Source: Ostreiculturibacter nitratireducens
GTDB lineage: Bacteria; Pseudomonadota; Alphaproteobacteria; Rhodobacterales; Rhodobacteraceae
DNA length: 64,000 nucleotides
NCBI RefSeq assembly: GCF_032670585.1
Contig: NZ_JAVQHL010000001.1
Location: 930,001-994,000 of the forward strand
Reading direction: 5' to 3'
Part shown: in pieces, positions 9,206 to 17,935 of the stretch
Position numbering within the stretch: position 1 is the stretch's first letter
Layout of the letters: each line of letters begins with the position of its first letter
The notes under the pieces: generated by a model
Seen by the model: only the letters and a program-made list of their open reading frames with translations
Databases searched by the model: none
Told to the model about the DNA's origin: nothing
Position numbers and translations under genes: made by a program

Positions 9206-10036
9206 TCACTTCACCGCGCCCAGCGCCATGCCGCGGATCAGGTAGCGCTGCAGCCAGGAGAACACGATCGCCACCGGAACCGTCGCCACGACCGTCGCGG
9301 CCATGACGTGGTGCCATTCGACCTGATACCTGCCTGCGACCTGCGAATAGATCTGCACCGGCAGGGTGAAGTCATCCGACGACCGCATCATGGTCAGCGC
9401 GAGGACGAATTCGTTCCAGCTGTTGATGAAGGTGAAAATCGCGGTGACCACCATCGCCGGCACCGCGAGCGGGAGGAAGACCCGAACGAGGCTGGTGAAG
9501 TGGCTGGCACCGTCCATCCACGCCGCCTCCTCAAGATCCCGCGGGATCGAGTTGAAATAGCTTTGCAGCATCCAGACCGTGAAGGCCATGTTGAAGGCGG
9601 CGTAGGTCAGGACCAACGACATGTGGTCGTTGACCAGCCCGAATTTCATCATCAACCGGAAGAGCCCCAGCACCAGCACGATCGGCGACATCATCTGGGT
9701 CATCAGGAGAAACGTGCGATAGGCCGACTTCCCGGCGAACCGGTAGCGGGACAGCGCGTAGGCCGCCGGGATGCTGAGCAAGAGCGCGATCGCCGTGGCA
9801 AGAATGCTCACGTAGAGGCTGTTGAACAGCGCGCCGCCGAAATTGGTCTTCACCCACATCTCGCTGAAGTTGCCCCAGCGGAATTCGCTGAACCACCAGG
9901 TCGCGGGATAGACGAAGAGTTCCTCGCGCGGCCGCACGGCGGTGACAAACATCACCGCGAAGGGAAACAGGATGATCACCACCAGAGGCGACAGGATCAG
10001 CCAGTAGATCACGCTCTTGCGCAGCTTACTCGGCAT
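9206..10036 (-). CDS. Carbohydrate ABC transporter permease (MalG/UgpE type)
   Basis: 276 residues starting MPSKLRKSVIYWLILSPLVVI. About six hydrophobic segments and the conserved EAA loop (DLEEAAWMDGASHFTSLVRVFLPLAVP) identify the second permease of a CUT1 system. I used the ATG at 10036, which overlaps the end of the first permease gene, in preference to an upstream in-frame extension that only reads the 3' end of that gene out of frame. It forms the membrane channel with the protein at 10026-10934. Confidence 0.92.
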   Translation of the reverse strand: MPSKLRKSVIYWLILSPLVVIILFPFAVMFVTAVRPREELFVYPATWWFSEFRWGNFSEMWVKTNFGGALFNSLYVSILATAIALLLSIPAAYALSRYRFAGKSAYRTFLLMTQMMSPIVLVLGLFRLMMKFGLVNDHMSLVLTYAAFNMAFTVWMLQSYFNSIPRDLEEAAWMDGASHFTSLVRVFLPLAVPAMVVTAIFTFINSWNEFVLALTMMRSSDDFTLPVQIYSQVAGRYQVEWHHVMAATVVATVPVAIVFSWLQRYLIRGMALGAVK

Positions 10037-10934
10037 CGTCGACCTCCGCCTCGGGGGCCGCGTCGGCCTCGTTGCGCATGACAAGCGCCACGTACACCGC
10101 CGTGAAGGCCAGGAGCACGAGGAACATGACAAGCGATATCGCCGAGGCCTTGCCCAGTTGGCCGAACCGGAAGGCCAGCTTGTACAGGTATGTCACGAGG
10201 ATGTCGGTTCCGTTCGCCGGACCACCCTCGGTCATGACCCAGATGATCGGAAGCGAGTTGAACACGTAGATCACGTTCAGGACGATCGCGATGTTGATGA
10301 AGGGCTTCATCAGCGGAAGCGTGATCATCCGGAACTGGTCCCAGCGCGAGGCACCATCGACGACGGCGGCCTCGTAGGCGTCCTGCGGCAGGGAGGACAG
10401 CCCTCCGAGCAGGATCGTGGTCGTGAACGGGATCGAGACAAGAATTCCGACGAGGATTTCCACGGTGAACGCCAGGGGCGCCGTCGCGAGCCATTCCACG
10501 GGCTCGTTGATCACGCCCATCTGCATCAGCGACGCGTTGAACAACCCCGACCTTCCGTTCAGCGCCCAACGCCAGACCACCGCCGTCATCGTGAGCGAGA
10601 TCGCCCACGGCAACATGATGATGACGCGGGCCAGGCCGCGGCCATAGAAGTCATCGTTCAGGATGATCGCGACGGGGATCGAGATCAGGAGGGTTCCGCC
10701 AACGACGACGACCGTCCAGATCAGCGTCCGCCAGAGCGACGAGTAGAACAGCGGATCGGCGAAGACCTCCGAGTAGTTGGCGGTGCCGTTGAATCCGCGA
10801 AGCTGCCCGAACCGGCTGACCTCCTGCATCGAGGTCCAGGCAAGGTCGAAGATCGGATAGCCGATGATCGTGACGGCCAACAGCAGACCCGGAAGGATCA
10901 TGAAGAGCGGCATCGACCGTTGCATGGATTTCAT
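10026..10934 (-). CDS. Sugar ABC transporter permease (MalF/UgpA type)
   Basis: About 302 residues beginning MKSMQRSMPLFMILPGLLLAV, with six predicted membrane segments and an EAA loop (DAYEAAVVDGASRWDQFRMITLPLM). A GTG at 10970 would add twelve basic residues and is an alternative start. The gene lies downstream of the binding-protein gene, separated by a strong hairpin, and overlaps the second permease gene by 11 bp, so the permeases are translationally coupled. Confidence 0.92.
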   Translation of the reverse strand: MKSMQRSMPLFMILPGLLLAVTIIGYPIFDLAWTSMQEVSRFGQLRGFNGTANYSEVFADPLFYSSLWRTLIWTVVVVGGTLLISIPVAIILNDDFYGRGLARVIIMLPWAISLTMTAVVWRWALNGRSGLFNASLMQMGVINEPVEWLATAPLAFTVEILVGILVSIPFTTTILLGGLSSLPQDAYEAAVVDGASRWDQFRMITLPLMKPFINIAIVLNVIYVFNSLPIIWVMTEGGPANGTDILVTYLYKLAFRFGQLGKASAISLVMFLVLLAFTAVYVALVMRNEADAAPEAEVDDAE

Positions 10935-10978
10935 CGACTTTTTCCCGCGCGCTCGCGAAAGGAGTTCCACCGTGGGGT

Positions 10979-11005
10979 CGAAGAGCGGCCGGCGGCCGCT
11001 CTTCG
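10979..11005 (-). other. Strong intercistronic hairpin between binding-protein and permease genes
   Basis: A perfect 12-bp stem (CGAAGAGCGGCC paired with GGCCGCTCTTCG) with a 3-nt loop lies just after the binding-protein stop codon. No U-run follows on the transcribed strand. Such hairpins in ABC operons typically protect the upstream binding-protein message and lower permease expression. Confidence 0.75.
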
Positions 11006-11014
11006 CATTTCAGA

Positions 11015-12247
11015 TCACATGCCGCGGATCTTGTTGATCGCCTCGGCCGCAGCGCCGAGCGCCTCCTCCGGCGTCGCCTGACCCAGATAGATCTGCTGAA
11101 GCGCACGCACGGTCGTGTCGGCGATCTCTTCCCAGTTCGCAATCGTCGGAGCGAACTTGGCATAGGGCAGACCGGCAGCAAAGCCCGAGATGTCCGGATC
11201 GGTCTGATAATATTCCTCGGCCGCGACGTTCTTCGTGACCGGCAGGAAGCCTTCGCCGTGATCGAACTTCGAACGCCACTCGTCGGCGTAGGCGAATTCG
11301 ATGAACTTCCAGGCGGCGTCCTTGACGTCGGAGTCCGCGAACATCATGAGCGTGTCGGTGACACCGTAGGTCGCCTTGGCGCTCTTCTCCGGGAACGGCA
11401 TGATCTTGTAGTTCAGGTCCGGAGCTTCGGCCTTGATCTGCGGGATCAGCATCGGGAAGGTGAAGATCGTTCCGACCTGGCCCTGCTTGAACAGGTTGAA
11501 CACGTCCTCGCGGCTGTAGTTGGTCGGCGACGGCTGCGTGAGGCCCTCATCGATCATCTTCTTGTAGAGCGTCGCGGCTTCGATCGCTGCGGGCGAGCCG
11601 ACGCCGCTCGATCCATCCTCGTTCAGGATGTCGCCGCCATGGGTCCAGAGCGCGTAGTAGAAATACGCGTCCGTCTCGATTTCCTTGCCCTGAAGACCAA
11701 AGGCGAAAGTGTCAGGCAGCGCCGCGATCTTCTTCGAGGCTTCGTAGAGCTCGTCCCAGTTGGTCGGGGGCGTCGCGCCAGCCTTTTCGTAGAGGTCCAT
11801 GTTGACCATCATCGCGCGGGCAGACGCGGCCACCGGCAGACCCATGATCTGGCCGTCGATCACGGACGGCGCCATGAAGGTGTCGATGAAGGTCGACTTG
11901 AACTCGGGCGTCAGGTAGCTATCCATCGGCTCCGCGATACCCTGGGATGCAAAGTCGAGAAGCCAGCGGGTCCCGATGATCGAGATGTCCGGGGCGCTGC
12001 CGCCCGCGATATCCGTCGTCAGGCGCTGCAGAAGGGTGTCCCACGGAACGACTTCGATGTTGATGTCGATGTCGGGATTCTGCGCTTCGAAGGCGGCGGC
12101 CACTTCTTCGAAATACGGGCCGGTCTTGGAGCTGTATTCGGCGACCGTGAAGTCCACCACGGTCTGGGCTTGCGCAACCTGGGCGAACGACAGGGCGCCG
12201 GTCGCGAGCGCGACCAGCGAGGTTAAAGTCATGCTCCGGTACTTCAT
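11015..12247 (-). CDS. Extracellular solute-binding protein of sugar-type ABC transporter (family 1)
   Basis: 410 residues with a signal peptide ending near AQVAQAQ (residues 21-28). The mature part has the family-1 binding-protein hallmarks: YSSKTGPYFEEVAAAFEAQNPDIDI, WDTLLQRLTTDIAGGSAPDI, and a TNWDELYEASKKIAALPDTFAFGLQG segment. It captures a carbohydrate-like ligand in the periplasm for the permeases and ATPase downstream. The promoter probably lies in 12248-12535, a 288-bp gene-free interval behind the epimerase-type gene. Confidence 0.93.
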   Translation of the reverse strand: MKYRSMTLTSLVALATGALSFAQVAQAQTVVDFTVAEYSSKTGPYFEEVAAAFEAQNPDIDINIEVVPWDTLLQRLTTDIAGGSAPDISIIGTRWLLDFASQGIAEPMDSYLTPEFKSTFIDTFMAPSVIDGQIMGLPVAASARAMMVNMDLYEKAGATPPTNWDELYEASKKIAALPDTFAFGLQGKEIETDAYFYYALWTHGGDILNEDGSSGVGSPAAIEAATLYKKMIDEGLTQPSPTNYSREDVFNLFKQGQVGTIFTFPMLIPQIKAEAPDLNYKIMPFPEKSAKATYGVTDTLMMFADSDVKDAAWKFIEFAYADEWRSKFDHGEGFLPVTKNVAAEEYYQTDPDISGFAAGLPYAKFAPTIANWEEIADTTVRALQQIYLGQATPEEALGAAAEAINKIRGM

Positions 12248-12535
12248 AGAGTCTACTCCTGTTGAAGGTTCGGCATTGATTTGGGTTTGGGCTCCGAACG
12301 GTTCCGTCCGGCGCCCGTAAGCAGCGAACTCACAGACGAAAGTGTGCGCCCATACCGGCGGCAGAAGAAATTGATAAAACGCATGGAGGTATGAGCGCGC
12401 GGCATAACTGGCTTCGGGACAACGAATGCAGACGATTGGATTTCACCGCAATTCATTGGCCCTGAAAGAAAAATGGCGCCGGGCCCTTCACGCGCGGCGC
12501 CATGGGTGCATCCCGTCCCTGGGCTGCGCTGGCGC

Positions 12536-13411
12536 CTACGGCGCGCCCCAGTTGTACTGCGGCTCGTATTCCAGAACACGCCGGGCCTTCTCGATCGACA
12601 ACAGGGTCTGGCGACCCTCAAGCGCGCCGCGCATCTGCACGTCCGGGAAGACCTCGCGCATCAGATCCGCGCTCGGCCGCTCCATGACCGTGTCCGCATT
12701 CGCGATGATGAAATGGTCCGCCCCCACGAAATCGACGTGGAGTGCCTTTCGGACAGCCTGCGCGCAGTCTCGGGCGTCGATGTATCCCCACAGGTTCCAT
12801 TCCCGGAACCTTGGCGTGTCCTGCCAGGACGCGAATCGTTCGTAGTCCGCCGGCTCCATCACGTTCGAAAGACGCAGGCCGATGAACGTCGTCCCGGGGT
12901 TCCAGCGCTGCATCTGCCGAGCCATCTCCTCCCCGAGGTCTTTCGACAGGGAATAGGCGCTCTCAGGGCGCATCGGGTGATCTTCGTCGACCGGCGCGTA
13001 GGCCGGCGGATTCTGCGGGCTGAACGGCAAGCCGAGCGTGGTCTCGCTCGATGCCCATACGATGCGCTTGATCCCCGTGCGAAGTGCTGCGTCGAACACA
13101 TTGTAGGTCGACATCATGTTGTTGCGGAAGGTGACGTCCTCCGGCAGCAGGTCTGGCGCGGGAACGGCGGCGAGGTGAACCACCGCGTCCGGCGTTGCGA
13201 ACTTGCGGAACGGGTGGTCCTTTCCGCCGGTCCACTGCAAGGCGTCCATTACCTGGCCGCGATCATTCAGATCCACCCGATAGAATGGACAGACAGGATC
13301 CGAAGACGGCTGCATGTCGATGTTCAGAACTTCGTAGCCCTCATCGACGAGATGGCGGCATACCGCCCTTCCTGCCTTTCCGCTGCCCCCGGTGACGACG
13401 ATGTTCTTCAT
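12536..13411 (-). CDS. NAD-dependent epimerase/dehydratase-family oxidoreductase
   Basis: 291 residues from the ATG at 13411 (MKNIVVTGGSGKAGRAVCRHL). The Rossmann motif TGGSGKAG binds NAD(P); the HLAAVPAP segment, SSETT and a YSLSKDLGE (YxxxK) catalytic motif mark an extended SDR such as a sugar epimerase or uronate dehydrogenase-like enzyme. It is upstream of the sugar-type ABC operon on the same strand and divergent from the TIM-barrel-like protein at 13693, so it probably works on the transported sugar or sugar acid. An upstream in-frame extension (to 13507) lacks a ribosome site and is not used. Confidence 0.87.
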   Translation of the reverse strand: MKNIVVTGGSGKAGRAVCRHLVDEGYEVLNIDMQPSSDPVCPFYRVDLNDRGQVMDALQWTGGKDHPFRKFATPDAVVHLAAVPAPDLLPEDVTFRNNMMSTYNVFDAALRTGIKRIVWASSETTLGLPFSPQNPPAYAPVDEDHPMRPESAYSLSKDLGEEMARQMQRWNPGTTFIGLRLSNVMEPADYERFASWQDTPRFREWNLWGYIDARDCAQAVRKALHVDFVGADHFIIANADTVMERPSADLMREVFPDVQMRGALEGRQTLLSIEKARRVLEYEPQYNWGAP

Positions 13412-13692
13412 GTGCGTAGCCTTCAGTTCAGGAAGTGATCCGCTCGGCAAAAGGCGGCTGGCATCGCTGGCCACCCGTTCCGACGATCGCAGATTACTAT
13501 CAGCCACGCCCTCTCGCGAATTCGTTTATCGAATGCCGCCATGAGGCTTTGGCATTGGCCAAGGCCGTGCGCGTCTCTTAGCCATTGTCCGGTGGCATTC
13601 CTCTATTCACCAGTCGGACGCGTCCAGATGGACAAAAGGATGCAGCACATGCGCGATCGTCATAATCCAGCTGGCACAAGGTCGGCGATCTG
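13412..13692. promoter_or_regulatory. Divergent promoter region with putative shared operator
   Basis: A 281-bp interval between divergent genes. CTTTGGCATTGGC at 13547-13559 matches the recurrent motif and lies about 135 bp from both start codons; GGCATT is repeated near 13593. It could serve both directions. Confidence 0.45.
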
Positions 13693-14832
13693 ATGCGGCG
13701 GGGAATCTATGTCTATCCCTGGGACCTGCAGGAAGAGGGAACCCGTGCGGTCGCGGAAAGGCTGCGCGCGGCGGCGATCGACACGGTCAGCGTGGCGACG
13801 GCCTATCACGCCGGGAAATTCCTCAGGCCACACGCGCCGAGGCGCAAGGTCTACTTTCCCGAAGACGGAACCGTGTATTTCCAGCCCCGCGCGGAGTTGT
13901 ACGGACGGGTCAAGCCAGTTCAGTCGAAGCTTGCACAGGAGTTCGACGTCCTGTCCGAATTGGCCAAGGAGGCGGCGGACCTGGCCGTTTCGGGTTGGAC
14001 GGTCGGGCTGCACAACACCCGCCTCGGCGAAGCTCATCCCGATCTCGTCTGCACAACCGCGTATGGGGACCCGCTCTACAATGCCCTCTGCCCCGCGCAG
14101 CCCCAGGTGCGGGAATACCTGATCAGTCTGTGCACCGATCTTGGCCGAGGAAGGGGGCTTCGCGAGATCGCACTGGAGACGCCAGGCTATCAGGCCTACC
14201 GGCACGGCCACCACCACGAATTCGAACTCGTCGAGTTGACGGAACCCGTCGAGACCCTCCTTGGGATTTGCTTCTGCCCCGCCTGTCGAAACCGGGCGAA
14301 AGCGTCCGGGATAGACGCCGAAGCGCTGTCACGTCTTGCCCGAAGCGAGCTGGACCATTTCTTCGAGTCCGGGCGGGCGCCCGAGCGTGACGTCCGGTCC
14401 GATCCCGAATGGTCGGCGTTCCACGACTTGCGCGCGAGCGTCGTGACCAGCCTCGTTGCCGAGATCCGCGCGGAACTGGATCCGTCGGTGTCCCTGGCCA
14501 TCATTCCCTCCGTGCAGACGCCGAACGATCTTTGCTGGCGCGAGGGCAGCAACCTCGCGGAACTCGCGGAAACGGCCGACCGGCTGGAAGTTCCCGCGTA
14601 TCAGTGCGGTGAGGAGGCGATCGCCGCGGACATGAGCCGCGTCCGCCAGGCGGCCGGTTCAACGGCCAGAATTGGCTTCATCCTGCGCCCGACATGGCCC
14701 AATGTCTCGGGTTCGGCAGAGCTTGCCACCTGCGTCGCTGCGGCCGAGGCGAACGGCGCCGAATCCGTTGCCTTCTACAACTACGGCCACATGAGGCTTC
14801 AGTCTCTGGACTGGATCGCGATGTCGCCGTGA
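13693..14832 (+). CDS. Conserved protein of unknown function, probable TIM-barrel glycoside-hydrolase-like fold
   Basis: 379 residues, cytoplasmic (no signal peptide). The start MRRGIYVYPWDLQEEGTRAV and motifs such as AATAYHAGKF-like strand ends, WTVGLHNTRLGEAHPDLV, CPAQPQVREYLISLC, IALETPGYQAYRHGHHHEF and a CFCPACRNRAKASG pair of cysteines suggest a barrel with conserved acidic and His residues at strand ends, as in family-10-like or uncharacterised glycosidases. I cannot name a family with certainty. Position beside the epimerase, SDR, cyclodeaminase-like gene and sugar-type ABC system points to carbohydrate or amino-sugar metabolism. A CxxC motif may bind metal. Confidence 0.65.
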   Translation: MRRGIYVYPWDLQEEGTRAVAERLRAAAIDTVSVATAYHAGKFLRPHAPRRKVYFPEDGTVYFQPRAELYGRVKPVQSKLAQEFDVLSELAKEAADLAVSGWTVGLHNTRLGEAHPDLVCTTAYGDPLYNALCPAQPQVREYLISLCTDLGRGRGLREIALETPGYQAYRHGHHHEFELVELTEPVETLLGICFCPACRNRAKASGIDAEALSRLARSELDHFFESGRAPERDVRSDPEWSAFHDLRASVVTSLVAEIRAELDPSVSLAIIPSVQTPNDLCWREGSNLAELAETADRLEVPAYQCGEEAIAADMSRVRQAAGSTARIGFILRPTWPNVSGSAELATCVAAAEANGAESVAFYNYGHMRLQSLDWIAMSP

Positions 14833-14863
14833 TGCCGAAAAGAACCGCTATGGGAACACTCGA

Positions 14864-15667
14864 ATGAAGAGATACGCAGACACGACCGCAATCGTAACCG
14901 GAGCGGCCCACGGGATCGGACGGGCGATCGCCCGTCGTCTTGCAGCGGAAGGCGCGAACGTGGCCGTCCTCGACATCGACGGCGATGGGGCCGACGAGAC
15001 CGCGCGCATCCTTCGGAAGGACGGGAACCGCGCGCAGGCCTTCCGGACCGACATCACGGACTTCCCGGCTCTCGAGGGAACCTTTGCCGAAATCGAGGCC
15101 AACCTGGGTCCCGTCGGCCTCCTCGTGAACAATGCAGCCTACACCGACGCCGGCGCCCTCGAAGGCATGGGTCTCGACGCCTGGCACCGGGAAGTCGATG
15201 TGAACCTCAACGGCACCTACCATTGCCTCCGCGCGATCCTGCCACGAATGAAGGAACGCATGGACGGCGCGGTCGTGAACATCGCCTCGGTCAACGGCGT
15301 CAGGTATTTCGGCAACCCGAGCTACAGCGCCGCGAAGGCCGGGATCATCAACCTCACTCAGTCCGTGGCCAGCGAGTACGGGAAATACGGCATCCGCTGC
15401 AACGCGGTCCTTCCCGGGTCAGTCCGGACTGACAACGTGACCTGGACGATCCGCCAACAGAAGGATCCCGACATCTTCAAGAAACTCGGGCGCTGGTACG
15501 CGCTCGGCCGTGTGGCAGAGCCGGACGACATCGCCAAAGCGGTGTCCTTCCTTGGCTCCGACGACGCTGGCTACATTACTGGCGTGGCCCTGCCGGTGGA
15601 CGGCGGCCTCTTGGCGGGAATGAACGTGATGATCGGCGAGTTCGTTCTCGAATCCGACAAGGAATAG
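14864..15667 (+). CDS. Short-chain dehydrogenase/reductase (SDR)
   Basis: 267 residues. Cofactor motif TGAAHGIG at residues 12-19, an acidic residue after the second strand (VLDIDG) that favours NAD(H), NNA at 89-91, and the catalytic set S142, Y154 and K158 (YSAAK). A classical SDR oxidising a secondary alcohol, sugar or hydroxy acid in the cytoplasm. It is 31 bp behind the barrel protein and 15 bp before the cyclodeaminase-like gene, so the three form one rightward unit (13693-16654). Confidence 0.92.
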   Translation: MKRYADTTAIVTGAAHGIGRAIARRLAAEGANVAVLDIDGDGADETARILRKDGNRAQAFRTDITDFPALEGTFAEIEANLGPVGLLVNNAAYTDAGALEGMGLDAWHREVDVNLNGTYHCLRAILPRMKERMDGAVVNIASVNGVRYFGNPSYSAAKAGIINLTQSVASEYGKYGIRCNAVLPGSVRTDNVTWTIRQQKDPDIFKKLGRWYALGRVAEPDDIAKAVSFLGSDDAGYITGVALPVDGGLLAGMNVMIGEFVLESDKE

Positions 15668-15682
15668 AAGGAGACCCTGAGC

Positions 15683-16654
15683 ATGATCGTCATCTCCGAA
15701 ACCCTGGCGAAGGAACTCGTCAGCGTGGAAGACGCCATATCCGCCGTCGAGACCTGTTTCGTAGCCATGGCACGGGGGGACGCGCGCAACTATCCGGTCG
15801 TGCGCGAGGTCGTGGGTTACGCGGATGCCGTCTATGGCGTGAAGGCCGGAGCGGACGTCAGCGCGCCGTTCCTTGGCCTCAAGGCCGGAGGCTACTGGCC
15901 CAACAACCTGTCTAAGGGACTGACCAATCATCAGTCTTCGACGCTTCTCTTCGATCCGGAAACCGGCAGGGCCTCGGCGCTCGTCAGCGCGAATTACCTC
16001 ACCGGGATCCGGACGGGCGCGGCGAGCGCCATCGCGACACGCTGGCTCTCGCGTCAGGACGCGTCGATACTGGGCATCATCGGCACGGGCGGGCAATCCG
16101 CCTACCAGCTCCGCGCCACGGCCGCCGTCAGGGACCTCAAGCGCGTTCACGCATGGGATCCCTCCGCGGAGAACCTGAAACGGTTCGGCGAGGTGGTGGA
16201 GTCGCTCGGCCTCGAATACCGCCCGGAAACGGACCGCCCGGCTGTCGTCGGCGCGGCGGATATCCTGATCACCGTCACCCCTTCGCAATCGGCGCTGGTC
16301 GAACGCGACTGGGTTCGGCCGGGCACGCATATCAGCGCCATGGGCGCGGACACGAAGGGCAAACAGGAACTGGACCCCCAACTGGTTGCCGCCTCGGCCA
16401 TCTTCTACGACGAGGCGGCGCAGGCCCTGAGCATCGGCGAGTGCCAGCATGCGCATTCCCAGGGCCTGATCGGAAAGAGCGATCTGCGCGCCGCGATCGG
16501 GGCCGTCATTGGCGGCATGGACGAAGGCCGCCGCTCGCAGGACGAGATCACGCTGTTCGACGGCACCGGCGTCGCGCTTCAGGATCTCGTCGTGGCGGAT
16601 CTGGCCGTACGGCGCGCGAAGGAAAGCGGGCGCGGCGAAACCGTCGACTTCTGA
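15683..16654 (+). CDS. Ornithine cyclodeaminase / mu-crystallin family protein (possible iminosuccinate-reductase-like)
   Basis: 323 residues. The family signature is visible as GLKAGGYWPNN, SSTLLFDPETGRASALVSANYLTGIRTGAASAIATRWLSR and the Rossmann motif IIGTGGQSAYQLRA. Members include ornithine cyclodeaminase, ketimine reductase, alanine dehydrogenase and the iminosuccinate reductase BhcD of the beta-hydroxyaspartate cycle. The sequence reads closer to the reductase type than to true ornithine cyclodeaminase, but this is by eye. A strong AGAAGGAGACC ribosome site precedes the ATG. With a BhcC-like aldolase 10 kb away, an aspartate-related role is possible but unproven. It converges with the TRAP permease gene with only 9 bp between. 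Confidence 0.82.
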   Translation: MIVISETLAKELVSVEDAISAVETCFVAMARGDARNYPVVREVVGYADAVYGVKAGADVSAPFLGLKAGGYWPNNLSKGLTNHQSSTLLFDPETGRASALVSANYLTGIRTGAASAIATRWLSRQDASILGIIGTGGQSAYQLRATAAVRDLKRVHAWDPSAENLKRFGEVVESLGLEYRPETDRPAVVGAADILITVTPSQSALVERDWVRPGTHISAMGADTKGKQELDPQLVAASAIFYDEAAQALSIGECQHAHSQGLIGKSDLRAAIGAVIGGMDEGRRSQDEITLFDGTGVALQDLVVADLAVRRAKESGRGETVDF

Positions 16655-16663
16655 CCGCCCCGC

Positions 16664-17935
16664 CTACCGGAGCAGTCCGGGCAGGAACGAGGAAAGCTCC
16701 GGGACGAGGATCAGCAGAATCACCACGGCGATTTCTGCCAGAAGAAACGGCAGGACGGCGCGGAGGATCGGCAGAACCGGGCTTTCCGCGATCCTGCAGG
16801 CGACGAACAGACAGACGCCCACAGGCGGCGTGATCAGGCCAAGGGTCAGCGTCAGGATGACGACCATCGCCAGTTGCAGCGGATCGACACCCATGGACAT
16901 GGTCGCGGGCATCAGCATCGGCACGATCAGCACGATCGCCGCCCCTGGCTCGAGGAACGTGCCGACGAGCAGCAGGATCGCCATCAGCGCCAGCAGGAAC
17001 AGGACCGGGCTGCCCTGGAAGAATTCCGCGAAGGCGTTGACCCATGTCGCGATCCCCCCGACGGTCAGCACGTAGGACATCACCGTCGCCGCTGCGATGA
17101 TAAGGTAGATCGTCGCGGTGATCCGCGCACTGCGCTTCAGTGCGTTCCAGATGCTGGGCAGATCGATGCTTCTGAACACGAAGTAAGAGATTGCGAGGGC
17201 ATAGAGCACCGCCACCCCGCCGGCTTCCGTTGCCGTGAAGACTCCCGAAAGCGTTCCGAATACGATCAGGGCCGGCAGGCCCATCACGAGAAGGCCGTCC
17301 CGGACCAGCGTCCCGAGTTCCCCGCGGCTGACCCGCGCGTCGGACCGGGGCAACCGGCCTCCGCGTGCCTGGAACCAGATGACCGCCCACATCGCCCCGG
17401 CCATCATCAGGCCCGGAACGATCCCCGCGACGAAAAGGTCTATGACCGACTGCCGTGTGACGGAGGCATAGATGATCATGATCACTGACGGCGGAATGAT
17501 GGGACCGATGATCGAGGAAGCTATCGTAACGGCCGCGGCGTAGTGCTTGTCATAGCCTTCCTCGGGCATTCCCTTGATGAAGATCTGCCCAAGGGCAGCC
17601 GTGTCCGCGACCGCCGCCCCAGAGATCCCGGCAAAAAGCACCGAAGACGACACGTTCGCGTAGGCCGTCGCTCCCGGCACGCCCCGCGTCAGCAGCCCGG
17701 CGAGCCGGATCAGGCGGCTCGTGATGCCGCCACGGTTCATGATCTCTCCCGCGAGGATGTAGAACGGCGCGGCGAGCAGCACGAAGTTGTCCATCCCCGT
17801 GAACAGCCTGGTCGGAACCGTGATCAAGCTGAGATCGAGCGCCCACAGCCCGAACGCCCCGGCTATGCCCAAGGCGAACACGATCGGAACCCCGATGAGC
17901 AGCATCAGGACGAAGACGACCGCCATGACGATCAT
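16664..17935 (-). CDS. TRAP transporter large permease (DctM)
   Basis: About 423 residues from the ATG at 17935 (MIVMAVVFVLMLLIGVPIVFALG), with roughly a dozen hydrophobic segments and typical DctM sequences: MDNFVLLAAPFYILAGEIMNRGG, SGAAVADTAALGQIFIKGMPEEGYD, and IIGPIIPPSVIMIIYA. It is the sodium-driven transport subunit of a tripartite ATP-independent periplasmic transporter for carboxylates or similar acids. The ATG overlaps the stop of dctQ by 4 bp. The open frame extends upstream to 18118, but that part is a different frame of dctQ. Confidence 0.94.
   Translation of the reverse strand: MIVMAVVFVLMLLIGVPIVFALGIAGAFGLWALDLSLITVPTRLFTGMDNFVLLAAPFYILAGEIMNRGGITSRLIRLAGLLTRGVPGATAYANVSSSVLFAGISGAAVADTAALGQIFIKGMPEEGYDKHYAAAVTIASSIIGPIIPPSVIMIIYASVTRQSVIDLFVAGIVPGLMMAGAMWAVIWFQARGGRLPRSDARVSRGELGTLVRDGLLVMGLPALIVFGTLSGVFTATEAGGVAVLYALAISYFVFRSIDLPSIWNALKRSARITATIYLIIAAATVMSYVLTVGGIATWVNAFAEFFQGSPVLFLLALMAILLLVGTFLEPGAAIVLIVPMLMPATMSMGVDPLQLAMVVILTLTLGLITPPVGVCLFVACRIAESPVLPILRAVLPFLLAEIAVVILLILVPELSSFLPGLLR

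Noticed and set aside
12395..12460. Further copy of the recurrent operator motif before the sugar-binding-protein gene
   Set aside because: Only loose matches such as CTGCATTCG are found on the minus strand; too weak to list as a site.
4584..16654. A complete beta-hydroxyaspartate cycle operon
   Set aside because: No aspartate-glyoxylate aminotransferase or beta-hydroxyaspartate dehydratase gene is present, and the two candidate genes are 10 kb apart in separate units.
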